Assembly (NCBI GenBank): GCA_046048295.1
Contig: JBJOGJ010000194.1
Coordinates: forward strand, 1 to 7,462
Reading direction: 5' to 3'
From: CBDCWA01 sp046048295
Lineage (GTDB): Bacteria; Pseudomonadota; Alphaproteobacteria; Rhizobiales; Hyphomicrobiaceae
Length of the DNA stretch: 7,462 nucleotides
The translations under genes and the position numbers were made by a program. Every line of letters begins with the position of its first letter. Within the stretch, counting starts at the first letter, position 1. Positions 1-6,155 of this stretch are shown here, in pieces. The notes under the pieces are model-generated. The model was not told the origin of the DNA, ran no database searches, and saw only the letters and a program-made list of their open reading frames with translations.

Positions 1-45
1 GCGCGGCTGGCGCCGCTTGGCCGGGATGACAGTTGGTGGGTGGGG
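1..45. repeat. Right end of a second palindromic element copy, with flank
   Basis: These 45 bases match positions 195-239 at 43 of 45 positions; the mismatches are at 10 and 32. The match covers the right arm of the complete element at 111-224 and also 15 bases of non-palindromic G-rich flank. Because the flank is duplicated too, a tandem duplication with a period of about 194 bp is more likely than two independent insertions. The rest of this copy lies outside the window. Confidence 0.8.
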
Positions 46-110
46 CTGCGGTGGTGGCAAGTTCGCGGGCGGATTGCCGCCAGCGTTTTGCCGTGTCGCT
101 GCCCCTCACT

Positions 111-224
111 GTCATCCCGGACGAGCGTAGCGAGATCCGGGACCCAGGGGCGGCTTGGCGATGGGTTTGCGTCGTGGCCCTGGGTCCCGGCTCTGCGCGG
201 CTGACGCCGCTTGGCCGGGATGAC
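111..224. repeat. Palindromic intergenic repeat element, 114 bp
   Basis: The element has perfect 10-bp outer arms (GTCATCCCGG at 111-120 and its reverse complement at 215-224) and perfect 13-bp inner arms (137-149 and 178-190). Imperfectly paired segments lie between the arms, and an unpaired centre lies at about 150-177. As RNA or cruciform DNA it would form one long hairpin. Elements with GTCATCCCGG ends and an inner GGGACCCAGG arm are a common dispersed repeat type in Hyphomicrobiales genomes; that comparison is from memory. It encodes no protein, and the short open frames crossing it show no family resemblance. Confidence 0.85.
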
Positions 225-231
225 AATTGGT

Positions 232-255
232 GGGTGGGGTGAGTGGGGCCGAGGG
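232..255 (+). other. G-quadruplex-type motif
   Basis: Four runs of three or more G lie at 232-234, 236-239, 245-248 and 253-255, with loops of 1, 5 and 4 bases. This fits the usual G3+N1-7 pattern. It starts inside the G-rich flank that is duplicated with the palindromic element. Such motifs arise by chance in GC-rich DNA, so a function is not claimed. Confidence 0.35.
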
Positions 256-313
256 CGCGGCGGAGTTGGCGACCGGCAGTATGGCTGACACTACGGTCTC
301 CCACCATTCCCGG

Positions 314-337
314 CTCCGGCGTGGAGCGAAGCCGGAG
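314..337. other. Short stem-loop in the intergenic region
   Basis: CTCCGGC at 314-320 pairs perfectly with GCCGGAG at 331-337 around a 10-base loop. It lies about 135 bp upstream of the membrane protein gene. It could be a remnant of another palindromic repeat or a transcript end from a gene left of the window. No T-run follows on the plus strand, so it is not a typical intrinsic terminator. Confidence 0.3.
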
Positions 338-394
338 GCAAATCCTTCTGCAGTCCGATGCCGAGCGCCCCTTAACTTCTTCCAGCAGTGCTGC

Positions 395-423
395 TTGCCA
401 CAACCCTGCCTGCTTTTTACTTT
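395..423 (+). promoter_or_regulatory. Possible sigma70-type promoter for the DUF4153/4173 gene
   Basis: TTGCCA at 395-400 matches 5 of 6 bases of the -35 consensus. A 17-base spacer separates it from TACTTT at 418-423, which matches only 3 of 6 bases of the -10 consensus. Transcription would start near 430, giving a leader of about 40 nt. The stretch from 411 to 460 is clearly richer in A+T than the rest of the region. An interrupted dyad (AGCAG at 384-388, CTGCT at 391-395) touches the -35 box. The weak -10 keeps this tentative. Confidence 0.22.
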
Positions 424-460
424 GTATTGCAGAGTGCTTTTTCAAAATCTTTAATATCGA

Positions 461-465
461 GGGAG
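461..465 (+). promoter_or_regulatory. Ribosome binding site that fixes the start of the DUF4153/4173 gene
   Basis: GGGAG at 461-465, inside a longer purine run from 459, ends 6 bases before the ATG at 472. The same frame is open further up, with a GTG at 388, but no purine-rich site lies in front of that codon. The start at 472 is therefore preferred. Confidence 0.7.
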
Positions 466-471
466 AATGCG

Positions 472-1989
472 ATGGCGGAGGCTGGGGCAGAGCGGCGGTT
501 CGATGGCAAAGGAATGCTGGCGCTCACTACGGTGGGCTGGCTGGTGGCGTTCGCCGACTGGCTCTATTGGGGCCGACCGACCGGGATATCAGTGGCGGCA
601 GGACTGCTGGCGCTGGCCGTCGGCGTCGCGCTCATCAATCCGATGCGCACCTCCTGGCGCGAGAGGACCGTGGCCATCATCGTCCTGGCACTAGCGGTCG
701 CGCCGCTGGTCGAAGACGTGACAACGGTCTCGGTCTTCTTCGGCCTGCTCGGCATCGCAACGTTCGCGCTGATGATGAGCGGACAGCTCAAGTGGAGGTG
801 GCCATCGCTCGCCGGCGAACCGCTCAAGCTGCTGGCGATCGGCCCCCTGCGCCTGGCGCCGGATCTGGTCACCGCGCGCGGGGGGCTGGCGCCAATAGTC
901 AGCCTCGATGCGGTCAGTCTGTGGGTCGTACCGCTCGCGCTTACGGCGGTGTTCCTCGGACTGTTCTCGTCGGCGAACCCGCTGATCGCCAAATGGCTGG
1001 TTCAGTTCAATCCGCACTGGCTGATCGCGGCCGTCAGCATAGAGCGCGTCCTCTTCTGGCTGGCGGCGGCCAGCTTTGCATGGGGTATGATAACGCCCCG
1101 CGCGGTCCGAATGCCGACGGAACCCGACTCCGTCCCGATACCGGGGCCGGCGCTGCCGCCGGCGCCTGAAACAGACCCCGTGATCCTTGCCATCCAGCGG
1201 ATGACCGGGCCGCAGGCGATCCTGCGGGCATTGGTATTGTTCAACCTTCTGTTCGCGGTGCAGACGACGCTCGATATCGAATACCTGTGGCGCGGGGCGG
1301 CGCTACCGGACGGCATGAGCTATGCGGAATATGCGCATCGCGGCGCATACCCATTGATTGCGACAGCGGTCCTGGCGGCGGTATTCGTACTCGCAACATT
1401 CGGCCCCGGGCGGCGCCTCGAAAAATCCCTCCTGGCGCGGGTGCTCGTGCTGGCGTGGATCGCCCAGAACGTGGTGCTCGTCCTGTCGTCGGTCCTGCGG
1501 CTCAATCTCTACGTCGAGGTCTACTCGCTCAGCCATTGGCGCATCGCGGCGTTCATCTGGATGGGGCTCGTTGCATTCGGACTGATATCCATCATGATAC
1601 GAATTGCTTTGCGACAGTCGAACACGTGGCTTTTCGGCGCAAACCTGGCAGCGACGCTCGCGGTTCTCTATGCCTGCGCGTTCTTCAATTTTTCCGGCTT
1701 CATCGCTGACTACAACGTCAGCCATAGCCGCGAAGTCTCCGGGAAGGGCGTCAACCTGGACTATCGCTATCTCGTCAGCCTTGGGCCGGAGGCGATCCCG
1801 GCGATGGACCGGATCGTGGCGGAAGCCACGACGATGCAGCGGGCGAATTGGCTGGCAGTGAGATCGCGATGCAGCCTGACGCGATCCGTGGAGCGCCAGC
1901 TTTCGGACTGGCGCGGTTGGACGTGGCGGGCGGCGCGGCTCGGAGACTACCTCGCCAAGGCGCCGCGAGCCGCATGGTGTCAGGGCTGA
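472..1989 (+). CDS. Polytopic membrane protein, DUF4153/DUF4173 type, unknown function
   Basis: This 505-residue protein probably sits in the inner membrane; no function is established for the family. About eleven hydrophobic segments can be seen, at roughly residues 15-33, 37-55, 66-84, 88-104, 146-166, 185-206, 250-268, 290-310, 321-341, 355-378 and 387-404. A Pro-rich polar linker (208-240) splits the membrane part into a six-segment and a five-segment half. The second half holds the family-like stretches YAEYAHRGAYPLI (284-296) and AQNVVLVLSSVLRLNLYVE (331-349). A soluble tail of about 100 residues contains LDYRYLVSLGPEAIPAM (429-445), the pattern I associate with DUF4153/DUF4173 proteins. 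There is no evident signal peptide apart from the first membrane segment. Which of the two related families is the better label is uncertain. It converges with the neighbouring transporter gene, and no functional link is evident. Confidence 0.85.
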   Translation: MAEAGAERRFDGKGMLALTTVGWLVAFADWLYWGRPTGISVAAGLLALAVGVALINPMRTSWRERTVAIIVLALAVAPLVEDVTTVSVFFGLLGIATFALMMSGQLKWRWPSLAGEPLKLLAIGPLRLAPDLVTARGGLAPIVSLDAVSLWVVPLALTAVFLGLFSSANPLIAKWLVQFNPHWLIAAVSIERVLFWLAAASFAWGMITPRAVRMPTEPDSVPIPGPALPPAPETDPVILAIQRMTGPQAILRALVLFNLLFAVQTTLDIEYLWRGAALPDGMSYAEYAHRGAYPLIATAVLAAVFVLATFGPGRRLEKSLLARVLVLAWIAQNVVLVLSSVLRLNLYVEVYSLSHWRIAAFIWMGLVAFGLISIMIRIALRQSNTWLFGANLAATLAVLYACAFFNFSGFIADYNVSHSREVSGKGVNLDYRYLVSLGPEAIPAMDRIVAEATTMQRANWLAVRSRCSLTRSVERQLSDWRGWTWRAARLGDYLAKAPRAAWCQG

Positions 1990-2004
1990 GCCGGCGGCGA
2001 AGCA

Positions 2005-2040
2005 GGCGCGCAGGAAACTAATTTTCCGCGGTGGCGCGCC
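2005..2040. terminator. Inverted repeat at the convergent gene junction, possible terminator
   Basis: GGCGCGC at 2005-2011 pairs with GCGCGCC at 2034-2040. A nested GGAAA/TTTCC stem (2013-2017 with 2023-2027) lies inside it. The structure spans the transporter's stop codon, close to the end of the convergent plus-strand gene, so it could end or protect transcripts from both sides. It lacks a T-run after the stem on either strand, and the two stems are joined by an asymmetric bulge (1 against 6 bases). It is therefore not a canonical intrinsic terminator. Confidence 0.3.
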
Positions 2041-2860
2041 GCTTCACCCGTGTCTCGTGCCACGAGATGAAATATGTGGCTCCGAAGATCACCACCGCAC
2101 CGACCCAGGTCATTACGTCTGTCGCTTCCTGGAACAGGTACCAGCCGCCAAGGGTGCTGAAAACGAGACGCAGAAAATCGAACGGCATCACGGCGCTCGC
2201 ATCGGCGGCGCCGAAGGATTTCGCCTGGCAGTAGTGCGCATAGGAGCCGAAGAGGGCGACACCGGTCAGCCAGAGAAAGTCCTCGAAGGTCGGAACGGTG
2301 CCGAAAATCAGGGTCGGGACGAGCGCAAGCGGAACGATCAATACGTTCTGGTAGAAGACGATGACGGATGCCTCATCGGTGCGCGACAACAGCTTCATGG
2401 AAATCCACGAACCGGCATAGAAAACAACCGAGAGCAGCATCATCAGTACCGCGAAATCGATTCCCGCCTGGCCAGGGCGAAGAACGATCAGGACACCAAG
2501 AAAACCAACGATGGTGGCGGCCCAGCGCGCGGCGTCGACATTCTCGCGGAGAAAAAGCCAGGCGCCCAGGGTGACGAACAGGGGAATGATGAAGGCATAG
2601 GTGGTGACATTGGCAAGCGGCACGAAAGGCACGGCGTAGTAATAGGTGACCATGGCGAGCAGCGAGAACGTCGCCCGCGAAATGTGCATTGGAAAGCGCT
2701 TGGTGTGGAGGCCCTTGAGGCCGTGCTTCATCAATGGCGGAAGCACGAAAACGAGGCCGATGAGCGCGCGGAAGAAGACCACCTCGACCGATGGATAGCG
2801 GCCGGCCAGATAGCGAATGCAGATGAGCATGGCGGTGAACGCGAGGCCCGCCATAATCAT
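2018..2860 (-). CDS. EamA/DMT-family transporter
   Basis: This is a drug/metabolite-transporter superfamily membrane protein, with 280 residues from the ATG at 2860. It has two EamA-type repeats (about residues 1-128 and 136-267), each with about five hydrophobic segments. The first repeat ends in LRPG (127-130), as is usual for the family. The substrate cannot be told from sequence; relatives export amino acids, metabolites or drugs. The start is doubtful. The ATG has no well-placed ribosome site (AAGGG lies 14 bases away), and it would cut into the first membrane helix. The frame stays open upstream to a TGA near 3000 with no ATG, GTG or TTG. A CTG at 2935-2933 overlaps the atpC stop (CTGA) and would give a 305-residue protein with a polar Ser/Gly/Ala-rich leader, closer to typical family length. 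It may be the last gene of the atp transcript. Confidence 0.88.
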   Translation of the reverse strand: MIMAGLAFTAMLICIRYLAGRYPSVEVVFFRALIGLVFVLPPLMKHGLKGLHTKRFPMHISRATFSLLAMVTYYYAVPFVPLANVTTYAFIIPLFVTLGAWLFLRENVDAARWAATIVGFLGVLIVLRPGQAGIDFAVLMMLLSVVFYAGSWISMKLLSRTDEASVIVFYQNVLIVPLALVPTLIFGTVPTFEDFLWLTGVALFGSYAHYCQAKSFGAADASAVMPFDFLRLVFSTLGGWYLFQEATDVMTWVGAVVIFGATYFISWHETRVKRRATAEN

Positions 2861-2931
2861 CCAGAAGGCACCAACCCTTATATCGGTCGAAGCCGCAGTG
2901 CCGGAGCCGGCGCCCTCTCGTGGCGACGCGC

Positions 2932-3330
2932 TCAGTGAGCGCCCGCCCGGAATTGACGCAAAGCGTCGAGCGCATCGTTGGCAGCCTTGCGGCCACGGTC
3001 ATCGACGGCCGCCCGCAGGTCGGCCTCCGCCTCTTCGATCGCCTTGGCGACACCAGCGGCATCGAGCCCCTCCGGCCCGATGGCGTGCTCGACGAGGATG
3101 GTCAGGACATCATTGTCCATCTGCGCGAAACCGCCCTTGACGAACACGCGCTTCCTGCCCTCAGGCAGCGTCACATCGAGAATACCTGGGCGCAGCGTCG
3201 AGATGACGGGCGCGTGGCGCGGCAGAATGGCGAAGTCGCCCTCGCTGCCAGGTACGACAACCTGTTCTGCGCTGGTCGACATGAGAACCCGCTCGGGGCT
3301 CACCAACTCGAATTGAAAAGTCTCAGCCAT
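2932..3330 (-). CDS. atpC: ATP synthase F1 epsilon subunit
   Basis: This is the epsilon subunit of the F1 central stalk. It binds gamma and the Fo c-ring and, in bacteria, can restrain ATP hydrolysis. The 132-residue protein starts with the typical MAETFQFELVSPER and carries the hallmark stretch VPGSEGDFAILPRHAPVI (residues 26-43) of the N-terminal beta-sandwich (about 1-85). A two-helix C-terminal domain follows (about 86-128, rich in Ala, Glu and Arg), so this copy keeps the potentially inhibitory domain. The ATG at 3330 is chosen because homologues begin at this residue. An in-frame GTG at 3339, overlapping the upstream gene's TGA as GTGA, would add three residues and cannot be excluded. 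It lies 5 nt after the small Cys-containing gene, which implies coupled translation. Confidence 0.96.
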   Translation of the reverse strand: MAETFQFELVSPERVLMSTSAEQVVVPGSEGDFAILPRHAPVISTLRPGILDVTLPEGRKRVFVKGGFAQMDNDVLTILVEHAIGPEGLDAAGVAKAIEEAEADLRAAVDDRGRKAANDALDALRQFRAGAH

Positions 3331-3335
3331 CGTTC

Positions 3336-3671
3336 TCACTCGCCGTCGCTGTCTGAGCCCGCAGGCGCGTCACCGCCGCCCGTGAGCCTGGCCATGATCT
3401 CGTCCCGAGACTGCAGACTGGTACCGCAGAAGGGGCAGAAGAAAATCGGGTGGTCGACGTAGTTGTGCTGTTCACCTTCCAGCAGCACCTCGCCAACCGA
3501 CATGTAGAGCACGCCATCGTCACCGACGGAAATGAATGGCTCGAAGCCGTGCGCCGCGAGAGCCTCCTTCAGCTCATCGCAGCAGCTACCGAAGGTTGAA
3601 GCCGCTTCACCGTCCGGCTTCTCCTCGCCTTCCGGACCGGCGACACCGTCGTCGTCACTGCCGTCCGACAT
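3336..3671 (-). CDS. Small acidic four-cysteine protein inside the atp operon, unknown function
   Basis: This 111-residue protein belongs to no ATP synthase subunit family I recognise. Its first 24 residues and last 13 are very rich in Asp, Glu, Gly and Ser and are probably disordered. The core (about 27-97) holds a Cys-Cys pair (C30, C31) and a CPFCGTSLQ knuckle (C79, C82), with H69 and H74 nearby. This is compatible with a zinc-ribbon-like metal site made of CC plus CxxC. There are no membrane segments or signal peptide, so it is likely cytoplasmic. The ATG at 3671 follows GGGGGAG by 10 bases; a second GGAG is too close to count. It is on the operon strand, 63 nt after atpD and 5 nt before atpC, so it is almost certainly co-transcribed with them. 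It is not the known alphaproteobacterial zeta inhibitor (DUF1476), which lacks this cysteine pattern. A role tied to ATP synthase is inference from position only. Confidence 0.8.
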   Translation of the reverse strand: MSDGSDDDGVAGPEGEEKPDGEAASTFGSCCDELKEALAAHGFEPFISVGDDGVLYMSVGEVLLEGEQHNYVDHPIFFCPFCGTSLQSRDEIMARLTGGGDAPAGSDSDGE

Positions 3672-3695
3672 GCTCCAGCGGCTCCCCCACTTGCT

Positions 3696-3717
3696 CCGCC
3701 ACCCATGCGTGCGGCGG
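3696..3717 (-). other. Weak stem-loop between atpD and the small gene
   Basis: CCGCC and GGCGG (3696-3700 with 3713-3717) can pair around a 12-base loop in the 63-nt gap after atpD. It sits just upstream of the small gene's ribosome site and has no T-run. The stem is short and could be chance in GC-rich sequence. Confidence 0.22.
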
Positions 3718-3734
3718 ATGCGACTCTAACCTTC

Positions 3735-5171
3735 TCAGGCTGCCTCGGCCAGCTTTTCAGCCTTGTCCATCGCCTCGTCGATCGTGCCGACCATGTAGAA
3801 TGCCTGCTCGGGGAGGTGATCGTAATCACCGTTGACCAACCCCTTGAAGCCTTTGATCGTATCCTCGAGCGCAACGAGCTTGCCAGGCGAACCGGTGAAC
3901 ACTTCGGCGACGTGGAACGGCTGCGAAAGGAAGCGCTCGATCTTGCGGGCGCGGGCAACCGCCAGCTTGTCGTCCTCGGAAAGCTCGTCCATGCCGAGAA
4001 TTGCGATGATGTCCTGGAGCGCCTTGTAGCGCTGCAGCGTCTCCTGCACGCGGCGGGCGACCTCGTAATGCTCCTCGCCCAGGATGCGCGGGTCGAGCAT
4101 GCGGGAGGTGGAGTCGAGCGGGTCGACGGCCGGGTAGATGCCCTTCTCGGCGATGGCGCGGTTCAACACGGTGGTGGCGTCCAAGTGGGCGAAGGAGGTT
4201 GCCGGCGCCGGGTCGGTCAAGTCGTCGGCCGGAACGTAGATGGCCTGCACCGAAGTGATGGAGCCTTTCTGGGTCGTCGTGATGCGCTCCTGAAGGGCGC
4301 CCATGTCCGTGGCGAGGGTCGGCTGGTAGCCGACGGCGGAGGGGATGCGGCCCAGGAGCGCCGACACCTCGGAGCCTGCCTGGGTGAAGCGGAAGATGTT
4401 GTCGACGAAGAACAGCACGTCCTGGCCCTGGTCGCGGAAGTGCTCAGCGACGGTGAGACCGGTCAGGCCGACGCGGGCGCGGGCACCCGGAGGCTCGTTC
4501 ATCTGGCCGTAGACCAGGGCGCACTTGGAGCCGGCAGTCGAACCGTTGTTTTCCTTCGGGTCCTTGTTGACGCCCGACTCGATCATCTCGTGATAGAGGT
4601 CGTTACCTTCACGGGTCCGCTCGCCCACACCGGCAAACACGGAATAGCCGCCGTGCGCCTTGGCGATGTTGTTGATGAGCTCCATGATCAGCACGGTCTT
4701 GCCGACGCCGGCACCGCCGAACAAGCCGATCTTGCCGCCCTTGGCGTATGGCGCCAGCAGGTCGACGACCTTGATGCCGGTGATGAGGATCTCGGATTCG
4801 GTGGACTGGTCCGCGAAGCTCGGCGCCGGCTGGTGGATGGCGCGCTTCTGGGCGGTCTTCACCGGACCGGCCTCGTCGACCGGCTCACCGATGACGTTGA
4901 TGATTCGGCCCAGCGTCTCGTCGCCGACGGGTACCTCGATCGGGCTGCCGGTGTCGTCGACCTCCTGGCCGCGAACGAGACCCTCCGTCGAATCCATCGC
5001 GATGGTGCGGACCGTGTTCTCGCCGAGGTGCTGAGCGACTTCGAGAACGAGGCGGCTGCCCTGGTTCTGCGTCTCGAGCGCGTTCATGATCTCCGGCAGG
5101 TGCCCTTCGAACTGAACGTCGACGACGGCGCCCATGACCTGGCGAATGCGACCAACTTTATTCGTTGCCAT
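3735..5171 (-). CDS. atpD: ATP synthase F1 beta subunit
   Basis: This is the catalytic beta subunit, which makes ATP from ADP and phosphate as gamma rotates inside the alpha3 beta3 ring. The 478-residue protein is full length. The N-terminal beta-barrel covers about 1-80. The P-loop GGAGVGKT is at 152-159, and the catalytic Glu-Arg of GERTREGND is at 184-185. The Walker B strand VLFFVD ends at D257, the GIYPAVDPLDSTSR nucleotide-pocket stretch is at 344-357, and a DELSEED-type lever motif, here DELSEDD, is at 395-401. An insertion relative to the E. coli protein around VNKDPKENNGSTAGSKC (201-217) resembles alphaproteobacterial beta subunits. The ATG at 5171 follows GAGGT by 7 bases. It lies 27 nt after atpG and is followed by the unrecognised small gene instead of directly by atpC. 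Confidence 0.99.
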   Translation of the reverse strand: MATNKVGRIRQVMGAVVDVQFEGHLPEIMNALETQNQGSRLVLEVAQHLGENTVRTIAMDSTEGLVRGQEVDDTGSPIEVPVGDETLGRIINVIGEPVDEAGPVKTAQKRAIHQPAPSFADQSTESEILITGIKVVDLLAPYAKGGKIGLFGGAGVGKTVLIMELINNIAKAHGGYSVFAGVGERTREGNDLYHEMIESGVNKDPKENNGSTAGSKCALVYGQMNEPPGARARVGLTGLTVAEHFRDQGQDVLFFVDNIFRFTQAGSEVSALLGRIPSAVGYQPTLATDMGALQERITTTQKGSITSVQAIYVPADDLTDPAPATSFAHLDATTVLNRAIAEKGIYPAVDPLDSTSRMLDPRILGEEHYEVARRVQETLQRYKALQDIIAILGMDELSEDDKLAVARARKIERFLSQPFHVAEVFTGSPGKLVALEDTIKGFKGLVNGDYDHLPEQAFYMVGTIDEAMDKAEKLAEAA

Positions 5172-5198
5172 TGTTCGTACCTCGATGCGGTGTTGCGA

Positions 5199-6098
5199 TC
5201 AGAGCGCCTCGGCGCCCGAAATGATCTCGATCAGTTCCTTGGTGATGTTGGCCTGGCGCTGACGGTTGTAGGTGATCGTCAGGCGGTCGATCATGTCGCC
5301 AGCGTTGCGGCTGGCGTTGTCCATCGCGCTCATACGGGCGCCCTGCTCGGAGGCGGCGTTCTCAAGTAGACCGCGGAAAATCTGGGTGGTGATGTTGCGG
5401 GTAACGAGGTCGTCGAGGATGTCCTCCTCGCTCGGCTCGTATTCGCTCACCGCCTGGGCAAAATGGGATTTGGCGGCGGCGCCCTCGCTCTCGTCGGCCT
5501 CGGGAAGCTTGGCCGGAATGAGCTGCAGCGCCGTCGGCTTCTGCGCGATGACAGACCGGAACTCGGAGAAGTAGATGGTGCAGACGTCGAACGCGCCTGC
5601 CTCGAACTCCGAGGTTACTTTTTCGGCGATCTCCGCGGCCTGGGCGAAGCCGACCTGGCGGATGCCCCGCAGGTCGAAGCGGTCGGTGATCAGGTGACCA
5701 AGGTCGCGGCGGAGGTTATCGGCACCTTTGCGGCCGACGGTAAGAATCTTGACCTTCTTGCCAAGGCTTACCAGACGGCGGGCATCCTGGCGTGCCAGCT
5801 TGGCGATATTTGCGTTGAAGCCGCCACACAGCCCCCGCTCGGCAGTCATCACGACCAGCAGGTGAACCTCATCCCTGCCGGTGCCGACGAGGAGCGGGGA
5901 AGCACCTTCCTTGGAAATCACGCGGGCATTGAGGTTGGCGAGCATGCGGTCCAGCCGCTCCGCATAGGGGCGGGCCGAAGTGGCTGCCTCCTGTGCCCGG
6001 CGCAACTTGGCCGCCGCGACCATCTGCATGGCCTTGGTGATCTTGCGCGTCGCCTTGACGGAGGCGATGCGGTTCCGGAGATCCTTCAAGCTCGGCAT
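5199..6098 (-). CDS. atpG: ATP synthase F1 gamma subunit
   Basis: This is the central rotor shaft of F1, which transmits c-ring rotation to the beta catalytic sites. The 299-residue protein is close to the usual bacterial length. The N-terminal coiled-coil helix begins MPSLKDLRNRIASVK and continues through the conserved ITKAMQMVAAAKLRRAQ (20-36). The family signature GLCGGFN lies at 89-95. The C-terminal helix contains ARMSAMDNASRNAGDMI near 254-270 and the final NITKELIEIISGAEAL, which pairs with the N-terminal helix. The ATG at 6098 follows GGGG by 7 bases (a more distant AGGA is 13 bases away). It lies 95 nt downstream of atpA across two predicted hairpins and 27 nt upstream of atpD. Confidence 0.98.
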   Translation of the reverse strand: MPSLKDLRNRIASVKATRKITKAMQMVAAAKLRRAQEAATSARPYAERLDRMLANLNARVISKEGASPLLVGTGRDEVHLLVVMTAERGLCGGFNANIAKLARQDARRLVSLGKKVKILTVGRKGADNLRRDLGHLITDRFDLRGIRQVGFAQAAEIAEKVTSEFEAGAFDVCTIYFSEFRSVIAQKPTALQLIPAKLPEADESEGAAAKSHFAQAVSEYEPSEEDILDDLVTRNITTQIFRGLLENAASEQGARMSAMDNASRNAGDMIDRLTITYNRQRQANITKELIEIISGAEAL

Positions 6099-6121
6099 TC
6101 GAGCGCCCCATTCCTATTGCC

Positions 6122-6137
6122 CGGCACGCAGGTACCG
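6122..6137 (-). promoter_or_regulatory. Second stem-loop in the atpA-atpG gap, near the atpG ribosome site
   Basis: On the minus-strand RNA, a 6-bp stem (6137-6132 with 6127-6122, one G-U pair) closes a 4-base loop. It ends 23 nt before the atpG ATG, just upstream of the GGGG ribosome site, and could affect ribosome access. It is weaker than the hairpin at 6156-6181. Confidence 0.35.
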
Positions 6138-6155
6138 AGTGCATTCGTAGTGATG

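Noticed and set aside
450..455. TTTAAT as a -10 box for the DUF4153/4173 gene
   Set aside because: It matches 5 of 6 consensus bases, but transcription would begin within the ribosome binding site at about 462, leaving too short a leader. The -35 partner matches only 3 of 6 bases.
388..471. Extended N-terminus of the DUF4153/4173 protein from a GTG at 388
   Set aside because: The extra 28 residues overlap the AT-rich probable promoter and leader, no ribosome site precedes the GTG, and a good one precedes the ATG at 472.
1..471. CRISPR array or tRNA gene in the repeat region
   Set aside because: Only two copies of a long palindromic unit are present, without regularly spaced short repeats, and no cloverleaf-type sequence could be found.
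243..1169. A 308-codon plus-strand frame overlapping the DUF4153/4173 gene
   Set aside because: It is out of frame with the membrane protein and Arg/Ala/Gly-rich. The competing frame has clear membrane segments and a good ribosome site.
2877..2905. TATAAG (minus strand, 2882-2877) as a -10 box for the transporter
   Set aside because: The position 17 bases upstream has no -35-like sequence. A start from it would leave a leader of about 10 nt and lose the AAGGG motif.
2057..2938. A 293-codon plus-strand open frame opposite the transporter
   Set aside because: The predicted protein is an Arg/Glu/Gly/His-rich string with no fold signature, while the minus strand encodes a clear ten-helix transporter pattern.
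3705..5369. A 554-codon open frame on the plus strand opposite atpD
   Set aside because: It is an antisense shadow of atpD. High third-position GC in the real gene removes stops from the opposite strand. The translation has a skewed Val/Asp/Leu/Gly composition and no recognisable domain.
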